From Ciborinia camelliae (taxonomy: Eukaryota > Ascomycota > Leotiomycetes > Helotiales > Sclerotiniaceae), in assembly GCA_025890175.1 (NCBI GenBank), contig JANPYM010000013.1:1812270-1876269 (forward strand): 64,000 bases of DNA. Direction: 5' to 3'. A program made the translations under genes and the position numbers. The first letter of the stretch is position 1, and each line of letters opens with the position of its first letter. The notes under the pieces are model-generated. The model had not been told where the DNA came from. It ran no database searches and was given only the letters and a program-made list of their open reading frames with translations. Shown here piece after piece: positions 11,923 through 23,708 of this stretch.

Positions 11923-14900
11923 ACATCATAAACCACCATCATCCACACACCATAATCCACACATTACCATAATCCACACATTACCATCATCCACACACTA
12001 ACACTAAAATTACCATTAACAATAACCCTAACAATGCGCTAGTCCTTTTTCCCATTCGACAATTCGACAATCCGACAATCCACTAGAACCCATCCATGCA
12101 TGCATGCATGCATGATTCAAGTTTCCATCGAAAGATTGAGGGGCTAGCTAGCTAGGTAGCTAGTTCTATAAACCTACATTGGACACCTACCTACCATTAA
12201 CGCTCTTCACTTCACTTCCATGAACTATGATCTCCAGACTCCAGAATTTAGATTTTAGATTTTCTTACCCAAGTTCGCACAAGAATTTCGCGTGCGGGTT
12301 GAGATTGAGATTGAGATTGAGATTGAGATTGAGATTTAAAAGTATCATGTGCTAGTCTTCCTGGTCTTCCTGGTTTTCATTATGTGGGTGTTAACCCAGG
12401 AGGTAGATAGATAGAATGGATATATTAGCATTGTGGTATTGTGTTATTACTTAACATATAGTGATGAATAGATGAATGGATGAATAGATGAATAATTTCT
12501 AAGTGTGAAAACGAAAGAAGAAGCCCAAGGACTTTGGATCTAATTCCCCCCTCATCAATGGCATTTTGACAAGATACATGGGTTATGGGTGGTAGCAGCG
12601 AGTGGTAGTAAAGGTACAGCCTCGTTGCATTCAGCAACTTCTATATACCTCGTTGCACCAACATTCTACACACCATACATGCATATAAGTTTCGGTGCAA
12701 GAATCCCGATCGAATATCCGCCGTCGGCGATTATCGACTGTGAAAAGCTGAACGGCAAGACCAAGACCAAGACCAAGACCAAGACCGATGAAGATCGGGA
12801 TAACATAACATATCGATTATTACTCACCGATGCACTGCAGTACGAGCGACCAGCGCCAAAAATGACCTTGCGTCGGTGCATACATAGTCTACATCTTTCT
12901 CGTATACCGAGCTGAGCTTCTACACCCATTTGGTCAACGTGCATCGTCTCATGTGGCTTCGTATCATGTGTTGCCATACCTACCGAAACCAGCGTAACTT
13001 GATACCCGCTGGGCATTGTATGGATTGCACTGCATTTCACCTACCTACCTACCTACCTACCTACCTACCTTGTCATCAGAAGTTGAGTCTTGAAACTTCG
13101 GGTGACATTGATACCTTAACCTTAGATGGACCTGCGCAGAGAGACCGAGTAAAGATTATGTCAGCTTTCATTGAGACCAAGACCATGAAAATTCCCATCT
13201 TGGCATTGAGAAATTTTCAGAACCCTGTATTTTTCCGAGATAGATGCTTCCTGGACGATTTCTTGGTAGCCATCTGAAGAAGTGCGTGAGAAGGGTACAG
13301 TAGGTATTATTGAACAACAGAATTGAGCCATGAGGATTCAGTCTTGACTCTTGCGCACTTGGAATAAAGCGAATAATAAATAAGGCGTCACAAGATATTT
13401 TATCTTCATCTTCAGCTCGTCAGGGGTCAGAACTTAGTTCATGACGAATTAGATAGTCGATAAATCTATCCATAGGCTAAGAAAGCTTCAATCTCGAACT
13501 AATGCAAGATGCCGATGACACGATCTGGAACGGTGTTGCATGAATATGCTGTACTCCACATCTTGCATATGTTGAGTGATCACCTGAGATTGGATCTCCT
13601 TTTCGAGTACATATCTTTCGGATGGAATGGATAGGTCAAATGGAATATCTGCATCTGAATGGCTTCCCAAAATCAAATCAGAGATACACACAAGATTGTT
13701 GAAGGATCCGTATGTCATCAAGGATATTTGTGAGAGCTGAAATGACATCCTCACGATTTTATGAAAGTTGTACTGAGTAACGCCCATCGATGCAGAGAGG
13801 GATGAGCATATGCAGGAGGGAGAAAGGTATCATTTTGGTTGGAAGTTGAAATGGCTTTCCAGGTATGTCAAATGGGGGTTGCTGTACAGAGATATCGTGA
13901 CTACCTACGATAGATGATCCCGACTTCAAGATCCCGACTTCAACAAGATCTGGTGGTATCTTTTTGTAAGAAGTAACCTTTCCATCGGGATTCCGACGAA
14001 ATAGGAATTGACGAAAGATATAAATAAGGTTGGTTACCTAGGTAGGGAGGGAGGGAGGGAGGGAGGGAGGTACGTAGATAAGATGGATTTGAATCTGATG
14101 AGATGCTGCAGGTGTACGGCAGTTCATGTAACTGATATCGTATGTAGGAGATAATTTGATTTGATATGTAGTGTAAGGAGGGGGGAAGAGAGAGGAGAGA
14201 GGAAAGAGGAGAAAGGAAAGAGGAGAGAGGAGAGAGGATAGATCTGATGGGAAAGGGAAGAGTGAAGGTTGGATTGATGGTTGGAGTATGGCAAGAGTGA
14301 GGAGAGACTTCAGTAGTAGGTACTAGGTAGTTACTATTTATTTTAGTATGGCAAGGCAAGAGAGGTGAAGAGTGGAAAGAAAGAGCTGGAGAAGAGACTG
14401 GAGAAGAGACTGGAGCATAAGAGACTGGAGCATTAAGACTGGAGCATTGAACATTTGAAGAGAAGAAAGATTAAGCGGCATTGGAAAAAAGAGCATTCAC
14501 ATATTTTTGATTGGTCCAACAGATCTGAAAGATACTTTATTGGACAAGCTAAAGTAAACCCTTAACCGAATCCAGTAAGCACGGTTCCTGAAAACGATCA
14601 TTAAAGTGGGGCGATACTCAAACTACCACAATAGTTTCGATGATCGTTTCTTTACCCTCAGATCAACAAGATCACAACCTGGAATGCCCAAATCAATCGT
14701 TCCGGGAGCAGCAACAGTACCTTTGGGACAGGCCATTTCGAAGATTTCATAGGCATTTTCACGATTTAAGTGATGAGAAAGGGGAGAAAGGAAGCCATCA
14801 ATACCGGTGGTTACTTCTTTTCTTTTCTTTCCTTTCCTTTCCTTTCTTTTCCTTGCCATGATGAAAGAAAGGAAAGGAAAGGAAAGGAAAGAAACGAAAA

Positions 14901-16180
14901 GAGACGAATTTCATGACAATATTTGGAAGGAATGAATGATTGGATGATTGGATGATTGGATACATACCTAGTAGGTAGGTAATTGAAGATATTACTATAC
15001 CTATAGGTAAGGTACACCTCCCTACTATACCTCCTAGCTAGATCTCAAGGTATTGTCGGTCCTGTGCAACAAGACCATCTTCAAATCCATCAATGACAAT
15101 ACGATCTTGGGTACCGACACTCAGTTTTATATCAAGTATATGGTTCAGCAACATATACGGAACCCACCTGCACCTCTGCATGCATCAAACACAACATCGA
15201 TATTGGTGATTGAAATCGACATTGACATACATCCACATACATCAACACCAACATCAACACCAACACCACCAACATCAAGATCAGCACCACATAGGTCCTT
15301 GGATCACCAAGTGAAATAATCCTCAAACCAATCGGGACATGATGAATTGATCAAATGAATCCATATCCATATCCATACCAGACTCATACTAATACTATAT
15401 ACTGCCTATCTATAGGTACTTCCGCCACGGGAGGTCTAAAAATCTACTTGCTGCTACGCTTTCTTCCGCTTATTCTTCACTTACTAATGCCAATACAATA
15501 AATACTCTTACCTACAATCTCATGGTGATTTGAAGATACAGCTCCTACTATTGATTCATTATATTATATCACATTATATTATATCACATTACAATACTTC
15601 ATTCTCTCATTCTTTCCAAATATTGAATCAATCAGTCTTGATTTTTCAATCTTATCTTTTCTTGTCTTGACTTGAGTTGACTTGACTCTCTTGACTCTCT
15701 TGAGTTGACTTGACTTGACTTGACTTGACTTCACTTCACTTCACTTCAGTTCACTTCAATCAAGCCTCCAGCTCTCTCTCTCACTGGTTTTGAAGCTTCT
15801 TCCTCCATACTAGGAACTCTTTTCTACTATACCTAGGTTCTTTCTCCCCCCTCTCTCACGGACCTCATCCAAAGTTTCACTTCACACTCTATCCTACCAG
15901 TACTCCTATTACTACCGGGACTCTTTACTCCATCTTATTCATACCACTCCTCCTCTTCCCCCTCTTCCTTCTCTTCTCCTCTCCTCTCCTCTCCTCTCCT
16001 CTACTTTATTTTATACTTTCATCCATCTGAATTTTAATTCAATATCCATCGAAAAACCCCACTTCTGCCCTAAACTTCCTGCAAGACATAATCTCCGCGC
16101 TTGGATTGTTCTCGAGTCAGGCCTGTGGGGTGAACCTTTTCTAATCTCACACTACCGGGAAATCTCCCCCGGATATTTCC

Positions 16181-18325
16181 ATGTTTCGCCTCTGTCTTTC
16201 CCCTACGAAATCGCTCGTCAATCGGATTGCCGGTCCCTCTTCCATCACCATCAAACCAAGACATCAACCATTTGCCACCACTGCAAAGATGTCGGATTCT
16301 AAGATCTTGATTTATCTCATGCGCCGGGACTTACGAGTTGGCGATAACCCTATCCTCCATTCTCTCATTGATAACAAGGATCATGGATTCACACATCTCC
16401 TCCCACTCTATGTTTTTGCCGCACAACAAATCGAAGTTTCGGGTTTTATCAATGAAGATGGGGGCAAGAGTCCGTACCCAGAGGCCAGAAGTCAACTCGG
16501 CGCATTCTGGAGATGTGGCCCTCACCGAGCGAAGTTCTTGGCGCAAAGTGTTTGGGATCTGAAGGATAGTTTCGAGAAGATTGGAAGTGGATTGTCCATT
16601 CGGGTGGGTATGGTTGACGAAGTGGTGAAAGGTTTGATTGAAGGATTTGAACAAATCGATGGCAGCAAGGTTTCTGCAGTATGGATGACTTCTGAAGAAG
16701 GATGGGAGGAAAAACGAGAAGAACGTTCAATGAAGAACATTTGCGACAAGGCAAGAGTTGACTTCAAATTGTGGCAAGATGAGAAATATTTGATAGATGA
16801 GTGCGTTCTTACATCCATCTCAAACTCCTAGTTGTACTGACTTCAATACAGTCGAGATCTTCCATTCAATGACACAAAGGATCTCCCCGATATCTATACG
16901 ACTTATCGCAAAAGTGTTGAGCCCCTTCGCAACGCGCCACGTCCAGTTTTACCAAAGCCAGAAAATAACTCTTTGCTACCATTTCCTGTCGACGTCCCAC
17001 CTCAGCATTCTCCATTCACGATTCCAACAACGTATGAAGAGATAGAGGCAGCACTTCTCAAGACGATTAATGCGCAACCTCTAGTCAAAAACCCACCAAG
17101 CTACCCTGAGAATTCAGTGTCGGTACATCCTTTCACAGGTGGCGAATCTCATGCGCAGGAACGTCTTGAACACTTGATCACTTCTGGTTCAATTACCGCC
17201 TATAAATCCAGTCGTAATGGTCTCATGGGAACTGACTTCTCCACAAAACTCTCAGCATACCTCGCTCTCGGCTCAATTACTTCGCGTCAAATCCATGCCT
17301 CAATGTTAGTCTTCGAAGATGGTTCCGATTCCGATTCCCGATACAAAGACGTTGAGGGCTACGGAAAGGGCGAAAACGATGGTACTTATGGAGTACGATT
17401 CGAGCTCCTTTGGAGAGATTATATGCGTCTCTGCACTCGCAAATTTGGACCCAAGCTTTTCCGATTGGGTGGTTTCAAGGCAGAAAAAGATCATTCAAAA
17501 TGGTTTAGGCTAGATCCACCGAAAGATGCCATCGCAAAAGAAAAAGTCCAGTATGTCGTTGAGAGATTTTTAAACGGTACAACCGGAATGGGGTTCATTG
17601 ATGCTTCGCAGAGAGAATGCTATCATACGGGATATACAAGTAACCGCGCACGTCAAAATGTCGCTTCATTCCTCGCTAAACACGTTTGTGTCGATTGGAG
17701 AATTGGCGCAGAGTGGTACGAGTGTATCTTGGTTGATTACGATGTTAGTTCAAACTGGGGCAATTGGCAATATGTCGCAGGAGTAGGAAATGATCCTCGG
17801 GGCAACGATCGAATCTTCAATCCTGTCAAACAAGCTTTTGATTATGACCCTAAGGCTGAATACGTTCTCGCTTGGGTTGATGAATTGCGAGGCGTAGATG
17901 AACTAGGTCAGATCTTCCAGGCTTGGACCATCAACGATGACAAGAAAGAAGAATTGGGAATTGCGCAGACAGATATGGTTACGAGGCCTTTGAAGAAAAT
18001 TGATTTCAAGATCAACAGAGGCAGAGGAGGAGGAGGTGGTGGTGGTGGCGGCAGTGGCGGCAGTGGAAATAGTGGTGGAGGTGTAAGAGGTGGTGGCAGA
18101 GGTAGACCACCTTACAGACCATATGGTGGAGATAGATGGATGGGTAGAAGACCTGGCCCTCAGGACCAAGGAAGAGGTGGCTGGTATGGTGGAAGAGGTA
18201 GCGACCGAGGTTATCAAACACGGGGGTATCAGGGGAGAGGATATAGAGGCAGAGGCGACCGTGGAAGAGATTTTAGAACTGGAATGATGGATAAGGAAAG
18301 AGATGCCGCGGCAGATAACGAGTAG
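16181..18325 (+). CDS. cry-DASH: Cryptochrome DASH (photolyase/cryptochrome family) with C-terminal RGG tail
   Basis: Exons 16181-16800 and 16852-18325 give 697 residues. The 51-bp intron runs GTGCGT to ACAG and joins ...LID|DRDLPFND. The photolyase N-terminal domain starts with ILIYLMRRDLRVGDNPIL. The FAD-binding C-terminal half contains ARQNVASFLAKHVCVDWRIG and SSNWGNWQYVAGVGNDPRG, hallmarks of the DASH group. After about residue 600 the protein ends in a long Gly/Arg-rich segment with RGG and RGR repeats, an RNA- or ssDNA-binding type tail found on several fungal DASH proteins. The first 36 residues before a second in-frame ATG (16289) are rich in Arg, Ser and Thr without acidic residues and could be a mitochondrial presequence. 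Starting at 16289 gives the usual DASH N-terminus. Known role: blue-light flavoprotein binding FAD and an antenna folate, with single-strand DNA repair and light-signalling functions. Confidence 0.95.
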
Positions 18326-18699
18326 GATGGATGGTTCAATTTACGGCTTACGTTTACGAGTGCGCAACGACACACGGATATGGACACGAAGACATATACA
18401 CGACCGCGTAACGAAGGAGCATTATATTGAATTGATAGGGGTAATTATGATTGGGAACTTGGGCAAATAGGGGCGGGTCGGGGCGGCTATGGCTTATACC
18501 TTGGGATGGTGGGAACGGACAGGATGGAGTGGCTTGAATTATGATGTGGTCTGGCCGGGCAGGCGGATTTGGAACAACAAGGGGCGGGCGGGGTAGGTAG
18601 GCAGGCATATCGGCGGACGGTATATACATTAGTTGCAAGCAATTGGCATATCTAATATTGATTTCAATGCTCACTCTTTCTTTCTCTTGATCTTCTCGA

Positions 18700-18730
<31 letters not shown>

Positions 18731-20917
18731 TGTATGTATGTATGTATGTATGTATGTATGTATGTATGTATGTATGTATGTATGTATGTATGTATGTATG
18801 TATGTATTCTGCTGCACATTTCGTGGCAATATCTTTTCTCTCTCTAAACAATCAATCTTCGACCCTTTGTGTCTCTTAAGAATGGAAAATGGAGAATAGA
18901 GAATGGAGAATGTGAGTTTCATTTCAGGTATTATGTATGCGATGGTATTGGGCGTAGATAGATGGGGAAATGGATAGATAGGGATGGGATGGGATGGGAT
19001 GGAAGTTGGAAGTTGGAAGTTGGAAATTGGATTTTAAAAGTTGAGTGGATGAGTGGATAAGTGAATAAATGGATCTTTTGCTTTTTTTGGAGGGGAAAGG
19101 GGGAAGGGGGGAAGGGGGAGAGAAGGGGGAGAAAGACTCCTCTTTCTCATTTAATCTCTCAAATTACCTATATCCATCTCCATCTCCATCTCCATCCCCA
19201 TCTCCATTATTATTCGTTTTTATTCGTTTTTATTCATTTATCGCATCTCTTCCGGCTACTAGAGTATTTATTTTTTTCTATTACTCACCTCTATCCATTC
19301 ATCCAGTCATGCTATTCCTCCATCTCCATCTCCATCCCTCCCTCCACAAAGAATAATTCTAATTCTTCCCCATGATTCTTCCCCATGATTCTTCCCCATG
19401 ATTCATATATATACATACATATATATATAGATATATATATAGATATAACAATAAATTATCAACATCATCATAGGTATTTAATTAATAATTACACCTGATA
19501 ATATAATATAGGTAATATCAATAGGTAGGTACCTATTCATCGTATTCAAACACTATACCATACCCTCTCTACCTCCCTCCCTCCCTCCATTCATGCTATT
19601 CCTCCCTCTATCTATCTTTCTCTATCATATCCTCCCTCCATCTACCTCCCTCCATTTATTTTCAGCTATCTCCCTCCATCTACCTCCCTCCCTCCATCTA
19701 CTATATTCTTTCTCCATCTACCTCCCTCCCTCCCTCCCTCCCTCCCTCCATCTACCCCCCTCCCCACCTCTATCCCTTCATCTCCATCCATCTACCTCCC
19801 TCCCTCCATCTACCTCCCTCCATCTACCCACCTCCCTCAAAAATATCCAATCCAAAAAAAGAAAGAAAGAAAAAAAGAAAAAAACCCGGTCAGTCTAATC
19901 AGTTTAATGAATTTTAGGTTTCCGATACTATATTTACCTACCTACCTACCCTAGGTACTATACCTACCTATCTAGGTACTACCCCCCCCTCACCTGCACC
20001 ACCTGCACCTGCACCTCCTCACCTGCACCCCCTCCCCCCCCTCACCTCCTCACCACCTCACCTCCTCTCCTCACCCCAGGACCTCAGGAACGGATATTGC
20101 AATTCCCTGAATAATTAATAATTAATAATTAATAATAGTGGGGCGAAGTTTAGGCGAGGAGCCCCCTTCATACTTCATACTTCATACCTTTCATACTTCA
20201 TACCTTTTATACCTCATACACACGTTCATTCGTTCCAAAGGACATCTCCCATGGCATTGACATTGGCATTAGCATTGGCATGCATGCATTACTTTAGCAA
20301 GATATTTAGTGAAATAGGTGGGAGGTACTATAGGTAGGTACCTAAGTAGGTATGGTATGTAGAACATTTTGGATTTTGCACACACGACACAATACCCTCC
20401 CTCCCTATTGATTCAACTATATAATACGTTCTCTACCTTGACTTCCCCATCCCCATCCACTTCCACTCCCCTTCCACTTCCTCTCTCCATCCACTTCCCC
20501 ATCCACTCCCCTACCCCTCCCTCAGCGGCCCAGAAAAAAAAAGGACATAATCATTATCCAAACCGAATGTAATCCTGGTCCAACCCAACCCAACCCAACC
20601 CAACCCAACTAAACCAAAACGAAAAGAAAATACCGTACACTTGATACCGTACAAAAAAAGCTACCTATGTAAAGAAGAGAGAGTCATCCCCAGAAAGCCA
20701 AAACGCCGAAATCGGTATACCACTCTGATCCCCAATCCAATCCAAGGTATGCCATACCACACTTCGCCAGCCATGTTTATAAAAGGAAAAGAAATTGCTA
20801 GCGTATTAGCGTGTGTTTCGTAATTATGACCACCACTTGATTGCCAATTTTTTTCCCCTTTGACCTTTCCATCCCTGAATAAATCCAACACCAAATGCAA
20901 GCAAACCCGAAATCAAA
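18326..20917. other. Intergenic region with long polypyrimidine and simple repeats
   Basis: No gene seen. Contents are the TATG microsatellite listed separately, CTCCATC/CTCCC polypyrimidine tracts at about 19560-19850, CACCTGCACC-type repeats at about 19985-20070, AATAATT units near 20115-20135, and CAACC units at about 20580-20610. Confidence 0.5.
18701..18807. repeat. (TATG)n microsatellite, about 26 perfect copies
   Basis: 107 bp of uninterrupted TATG units, in the region downstream of the cryptochrome gene. Confidence 0.95.
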
Positions 20918-23278
20918 TTATCTCGAACGCCCCGCGGCACCTGCATATTTAGTCCTGATCAAAAAGGGACTTGGCATTTCATCCCTATCAGGATTCCACA
21001 CAGTTGGTTCCATATCCCCAATACTTCCTCCACTACCTCTCAATCTTCCTTCGCCCCTCTCCTTTTCTACCATTCTCACTCCGAATGATCTCCCCTTTCC
21101 GCTAGGGCTCATTTCAACTGGTCTTCCCCCTGCACGAGCTTGCGCCAACTCAACGAGAGTTCGGCCAACCATTGGTACACCTCCTGTTTTCGTGTTATTC
21201 TTCATCGCCTGTTTGTGTAGATCTGCCTCCGATCCGAGTTTCTTTGTCAAGCTTGGCTTTCGTGTTGGACTTCCAGCCATGTCATTGCTCGATAAATTCG
21301 TCATGCTTGGAATTTTCGACAGTCTCTTGGTCACCGGACTTTGTGCTTCCTTCTTGCTAACTAGTCCACCTTGTTGTTTCAAATCCACACTAGAAGTTTT
21401 TGATGCCAGCAAATTTGACTGGGTGTTCAATTTTTGCAATGGCGCCGTACGCTGTGAAATGAGTTGTGGTCTCGCAGTACCTTTCGCAAAAGGGTTGGCT
21501 TTAGACTTTGATCTTGTAGGTGAGGGCACTGGAAGATCATCTTCATCCTCTGAGTCTGAATCTAAGAGCAGAGGTTGTAGGCGTATCTCAGCATTTGCGT
21601 TTGCAGCAGCAAAGATGTTTCGGTTAGTTCCAGGAGCTCTAGCATTGTTATTTCGACGTGGAGAAAGTGACAAGGATGCAATAGAAATTGGCGATGGATC
21701 GGCCATTTCGATATCCATTGGAGTTCCATGTCCATTGAACATCGTCTGTGCTCGAGAAAATGGTGTTCGAGTAGATTTCTTCAGTGGCTTGCTGGGTTCC
21801 GGTGACATGCTATGGTCGGTAAAGTCTGTAGTCGATGAAAAGTCGTCACCAGTGCTACCAACAGATGATCTTGGGAAATCCATCAAGTTTTGTGGTGAAC
21901 CCGAGTCTCTGGCGGCAAGAGAGCTTGAGCCAGTATCATTGTCTGTATTTGATGATCGAGAGCTATTGGCTGATCTTTGCAATTCTTCTTCGACTCGAAT
22001 GCGGACCTCTTCTTCGAATCGCTTTTGTAGGTTCCCCATCTCTATCTGTACTAAACGATTAATCTCCAATTGAGCCTTCACTTCCCATTCTCTTCGTAAT
22101 GATGAATCAATTTCTGCGCGCATAGCAGCTTTCTGGGCCTCAAGCTTCTCCGCTCTCTCCTCGAGCTCCTTGAATTGTTTGGCTGCCATCTCTTCTTTCG
22201 TTCTCAAAAGCCTGCCCAGCTCTACAACTTCTTTTTCTTTCCTCATCAACTTCACGACAGGAAGATTGAGCAATGTAACAGTGTCGACCCGACGATCGGG
22301 GTTGACCCTAAGGCAATCCTTAATAACGGATGCAAGTTCTGGTGAATATATATTTGGTATTGGCGTGACTTTGCCCTCTTTGATCTTCTGCACCAGCTGG
22401 AAGTGTGATTTGGCATTGAAGGGAACCTCTCGTGTGCAAAGTTCGTACATGATGCATCCCAAAGACCAGATATCTGACTTCAATGTATATCGTTCGGCGG
22501 CACAAATCTCTGGGGACATGTAGAACGGGGTTCCAACGTATGTGGAGGCGAAATCTTGAGATCCCATCAATTTCGAAAGACCAAAATCACCAAGCTTCAC
22601 CGAATTGCCTTCTCCAAGAAAGACTACAGCCGTTAACATAAGAAACAGAACCGCCAATCAACAAATACTCACTGTTCTCGGGTTTCAAATCCCGATGTAG
22701 GATCATGACACCAGCCGCTGGCTTTTGTGGTTTGGCGGTATTTCCCAAGCCCATGACATTACTCCCAACTTCTGGTGGATCAACTCCATAGTGGCATCTA
22801 TACAATGCTGAAACTAATTGTGCAAATATACTCCAAACGAAACCTTCTTCGGCATATTTATTCTTTGCTTGTAAATCCTTGATGATTCTACCAAGATCTC
22901 CATTTCCACAATATTCCATGTATAGATGAAGGTCTTGACTAGACTTCAGGTGCTCTCTATGATAATATCCAACAATGTTTGGGTGCTTGAGTGAAGAAAG
23001 GATGGCGAACTCGGCTTGTAATTGTTCTCGTTCCTTTTGTGACATGCGCATATAGTTGATCTCCTTGCGGCAAAGGATTTCTCCATTCGTCTTTCTTCGC
23101 ACTTTTCGAATGATACCAAAGGAGCCATGTCCTACAAATTCAAATAGAGTATATTAGTTTTGTCTCACCCAATAAAAGTTGGCACAACGAAGAGATTGAA
23201 TATGAACCACTTCAGTACTTCAGTACTTCAAAACTTACCTATCTTCTCCAAAACTTCATACTTGCTTTCCTCTGACAT
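20918..23278 (-). CDS. nimA: NIMA-type G2/M serine/threonine protein kinase
   Basis: Three exons, 23239-23278, 22673-23131 and 20918-22623, give 734 residues. Introns are 107 and 49 bp, both phase-consistent. The first splice completes the glycine-rich loop (KIGHGSFGIIRKV). Kinase features are LCRKEINY (catalytic lysine), ILHRDLKPENI (catalytic loop, joined across intron 2), KLGDFGLSK and GTPFYMSPEI. The segment YGVDPPEVGSNVMG inserted before the HRD loop is characteristic of NIMA orthologues of filamentous fungi. After the kinase domain come a coiled coil (EELEERAEKLEAQKA and following), a Ser/Pro-rich regulatory tail and the conserved C-terminus MEPTVWNPDRDEMPSPFLIR. NIMA drives entry into mitosis together with Cdk1. 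The length is close to the Aspergillus protein (about 700). It is divergent from the gene starting at 23709. Confidence 0.95.
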
Positions 23279-23708
23279 GATTCCGAAAATGTTATATCCA
23301 GGAGAAGGGGAAAAAGAAAGCAATTGACATTAGTATTTGTTGGTTGGCGATGTTTTGTCGTTTAATTCGAGTGGATGAAAATGATGAATTAATGATTTTC
23401 TTCGAGAAGATGATAGTGTTTACAGTTCACTGGTTGCCCTAGGCAACGGGCTGAACGACACCAAACTGTATTTGGATATCCACCAGGAATTTTAATGCCG
23501 GGCGGTCAAAGGGACTTAAATTGCTTAACTCCTAACCGAGCCTTAACCGAACCTTATCCTGGATCTATTATCGATAAGCTTCCCACCTACTCGCCTTGCC
23601 ACAATTTATATCCTCAATCTTATATCCTCAATCTACCATTCCTTCATTCTTCGCTCCTTATTATTCCCATTTCCCATAAATCCCCCCTCTGCATAGTATA
23701 TTTTCTCA
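23279..23708. promoter_or_regulatory. Shared divergent promoter region, nimA and ankyrin-BTB gene
   Basis: 430 bp separate the two divergent start codons, and no other gene lies between them. The right half is pyrimidine-rich and carries repeated tatcctcaatct. Inference: it contains both promoters. Confidence 0.5.

Larger units (their letters stand above)
8247..16180. other. 7.9-kb gene-free region, dense in microsatellites
   Basis: No convincing gene seen on either strand. The open frames here are made by simple repeats. Repeat tracts seen include TAGG at 8963-9035, CCATTT at about 10366-10398, GATAC at about 10671-10690, CCAAT at 11744-11922, GAGATT at about 12299-12337, AAGACC at about 12759-12785, ACCT at about 13039-13070, GGGA at about 14045-14069, GACTGGA units at about 14385-14450 and CTTGA units at about 15660-15730. 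The last few hundred bases before 16181 are pyrimidine-rich, as in many fungal promoters, and probably hold the cryptochrome promoter and leader. Confidence 0.55.

Noticed and set aside
11580..12001. Overlapping open frames made of NPIQS or IGLDW repeats
   Set aside because: They are direct translations of the CCAAT microsatellite on both strands, not genes.
13488..13787. 99-codon minus-strand frame
   Set aside because: No recognised motif and no neighbouring exon in phase.
18354..18922. Frames with THTYI/YVCMY repeats
   Set aside because: Translation of the TATG microsatellite.
20580..20610. CAACC repeat considered as a telomere-like tract
   Set aside because: The unit differs from the fungal telomere repeat CCCTAA and the tract is only about 30 bp.
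20895..22073. 392-codon open frame on the plus strand
   Set aside because: It lies entirely antisense to the last nimA exon, which has clear family motifs; the frame shows no domain.
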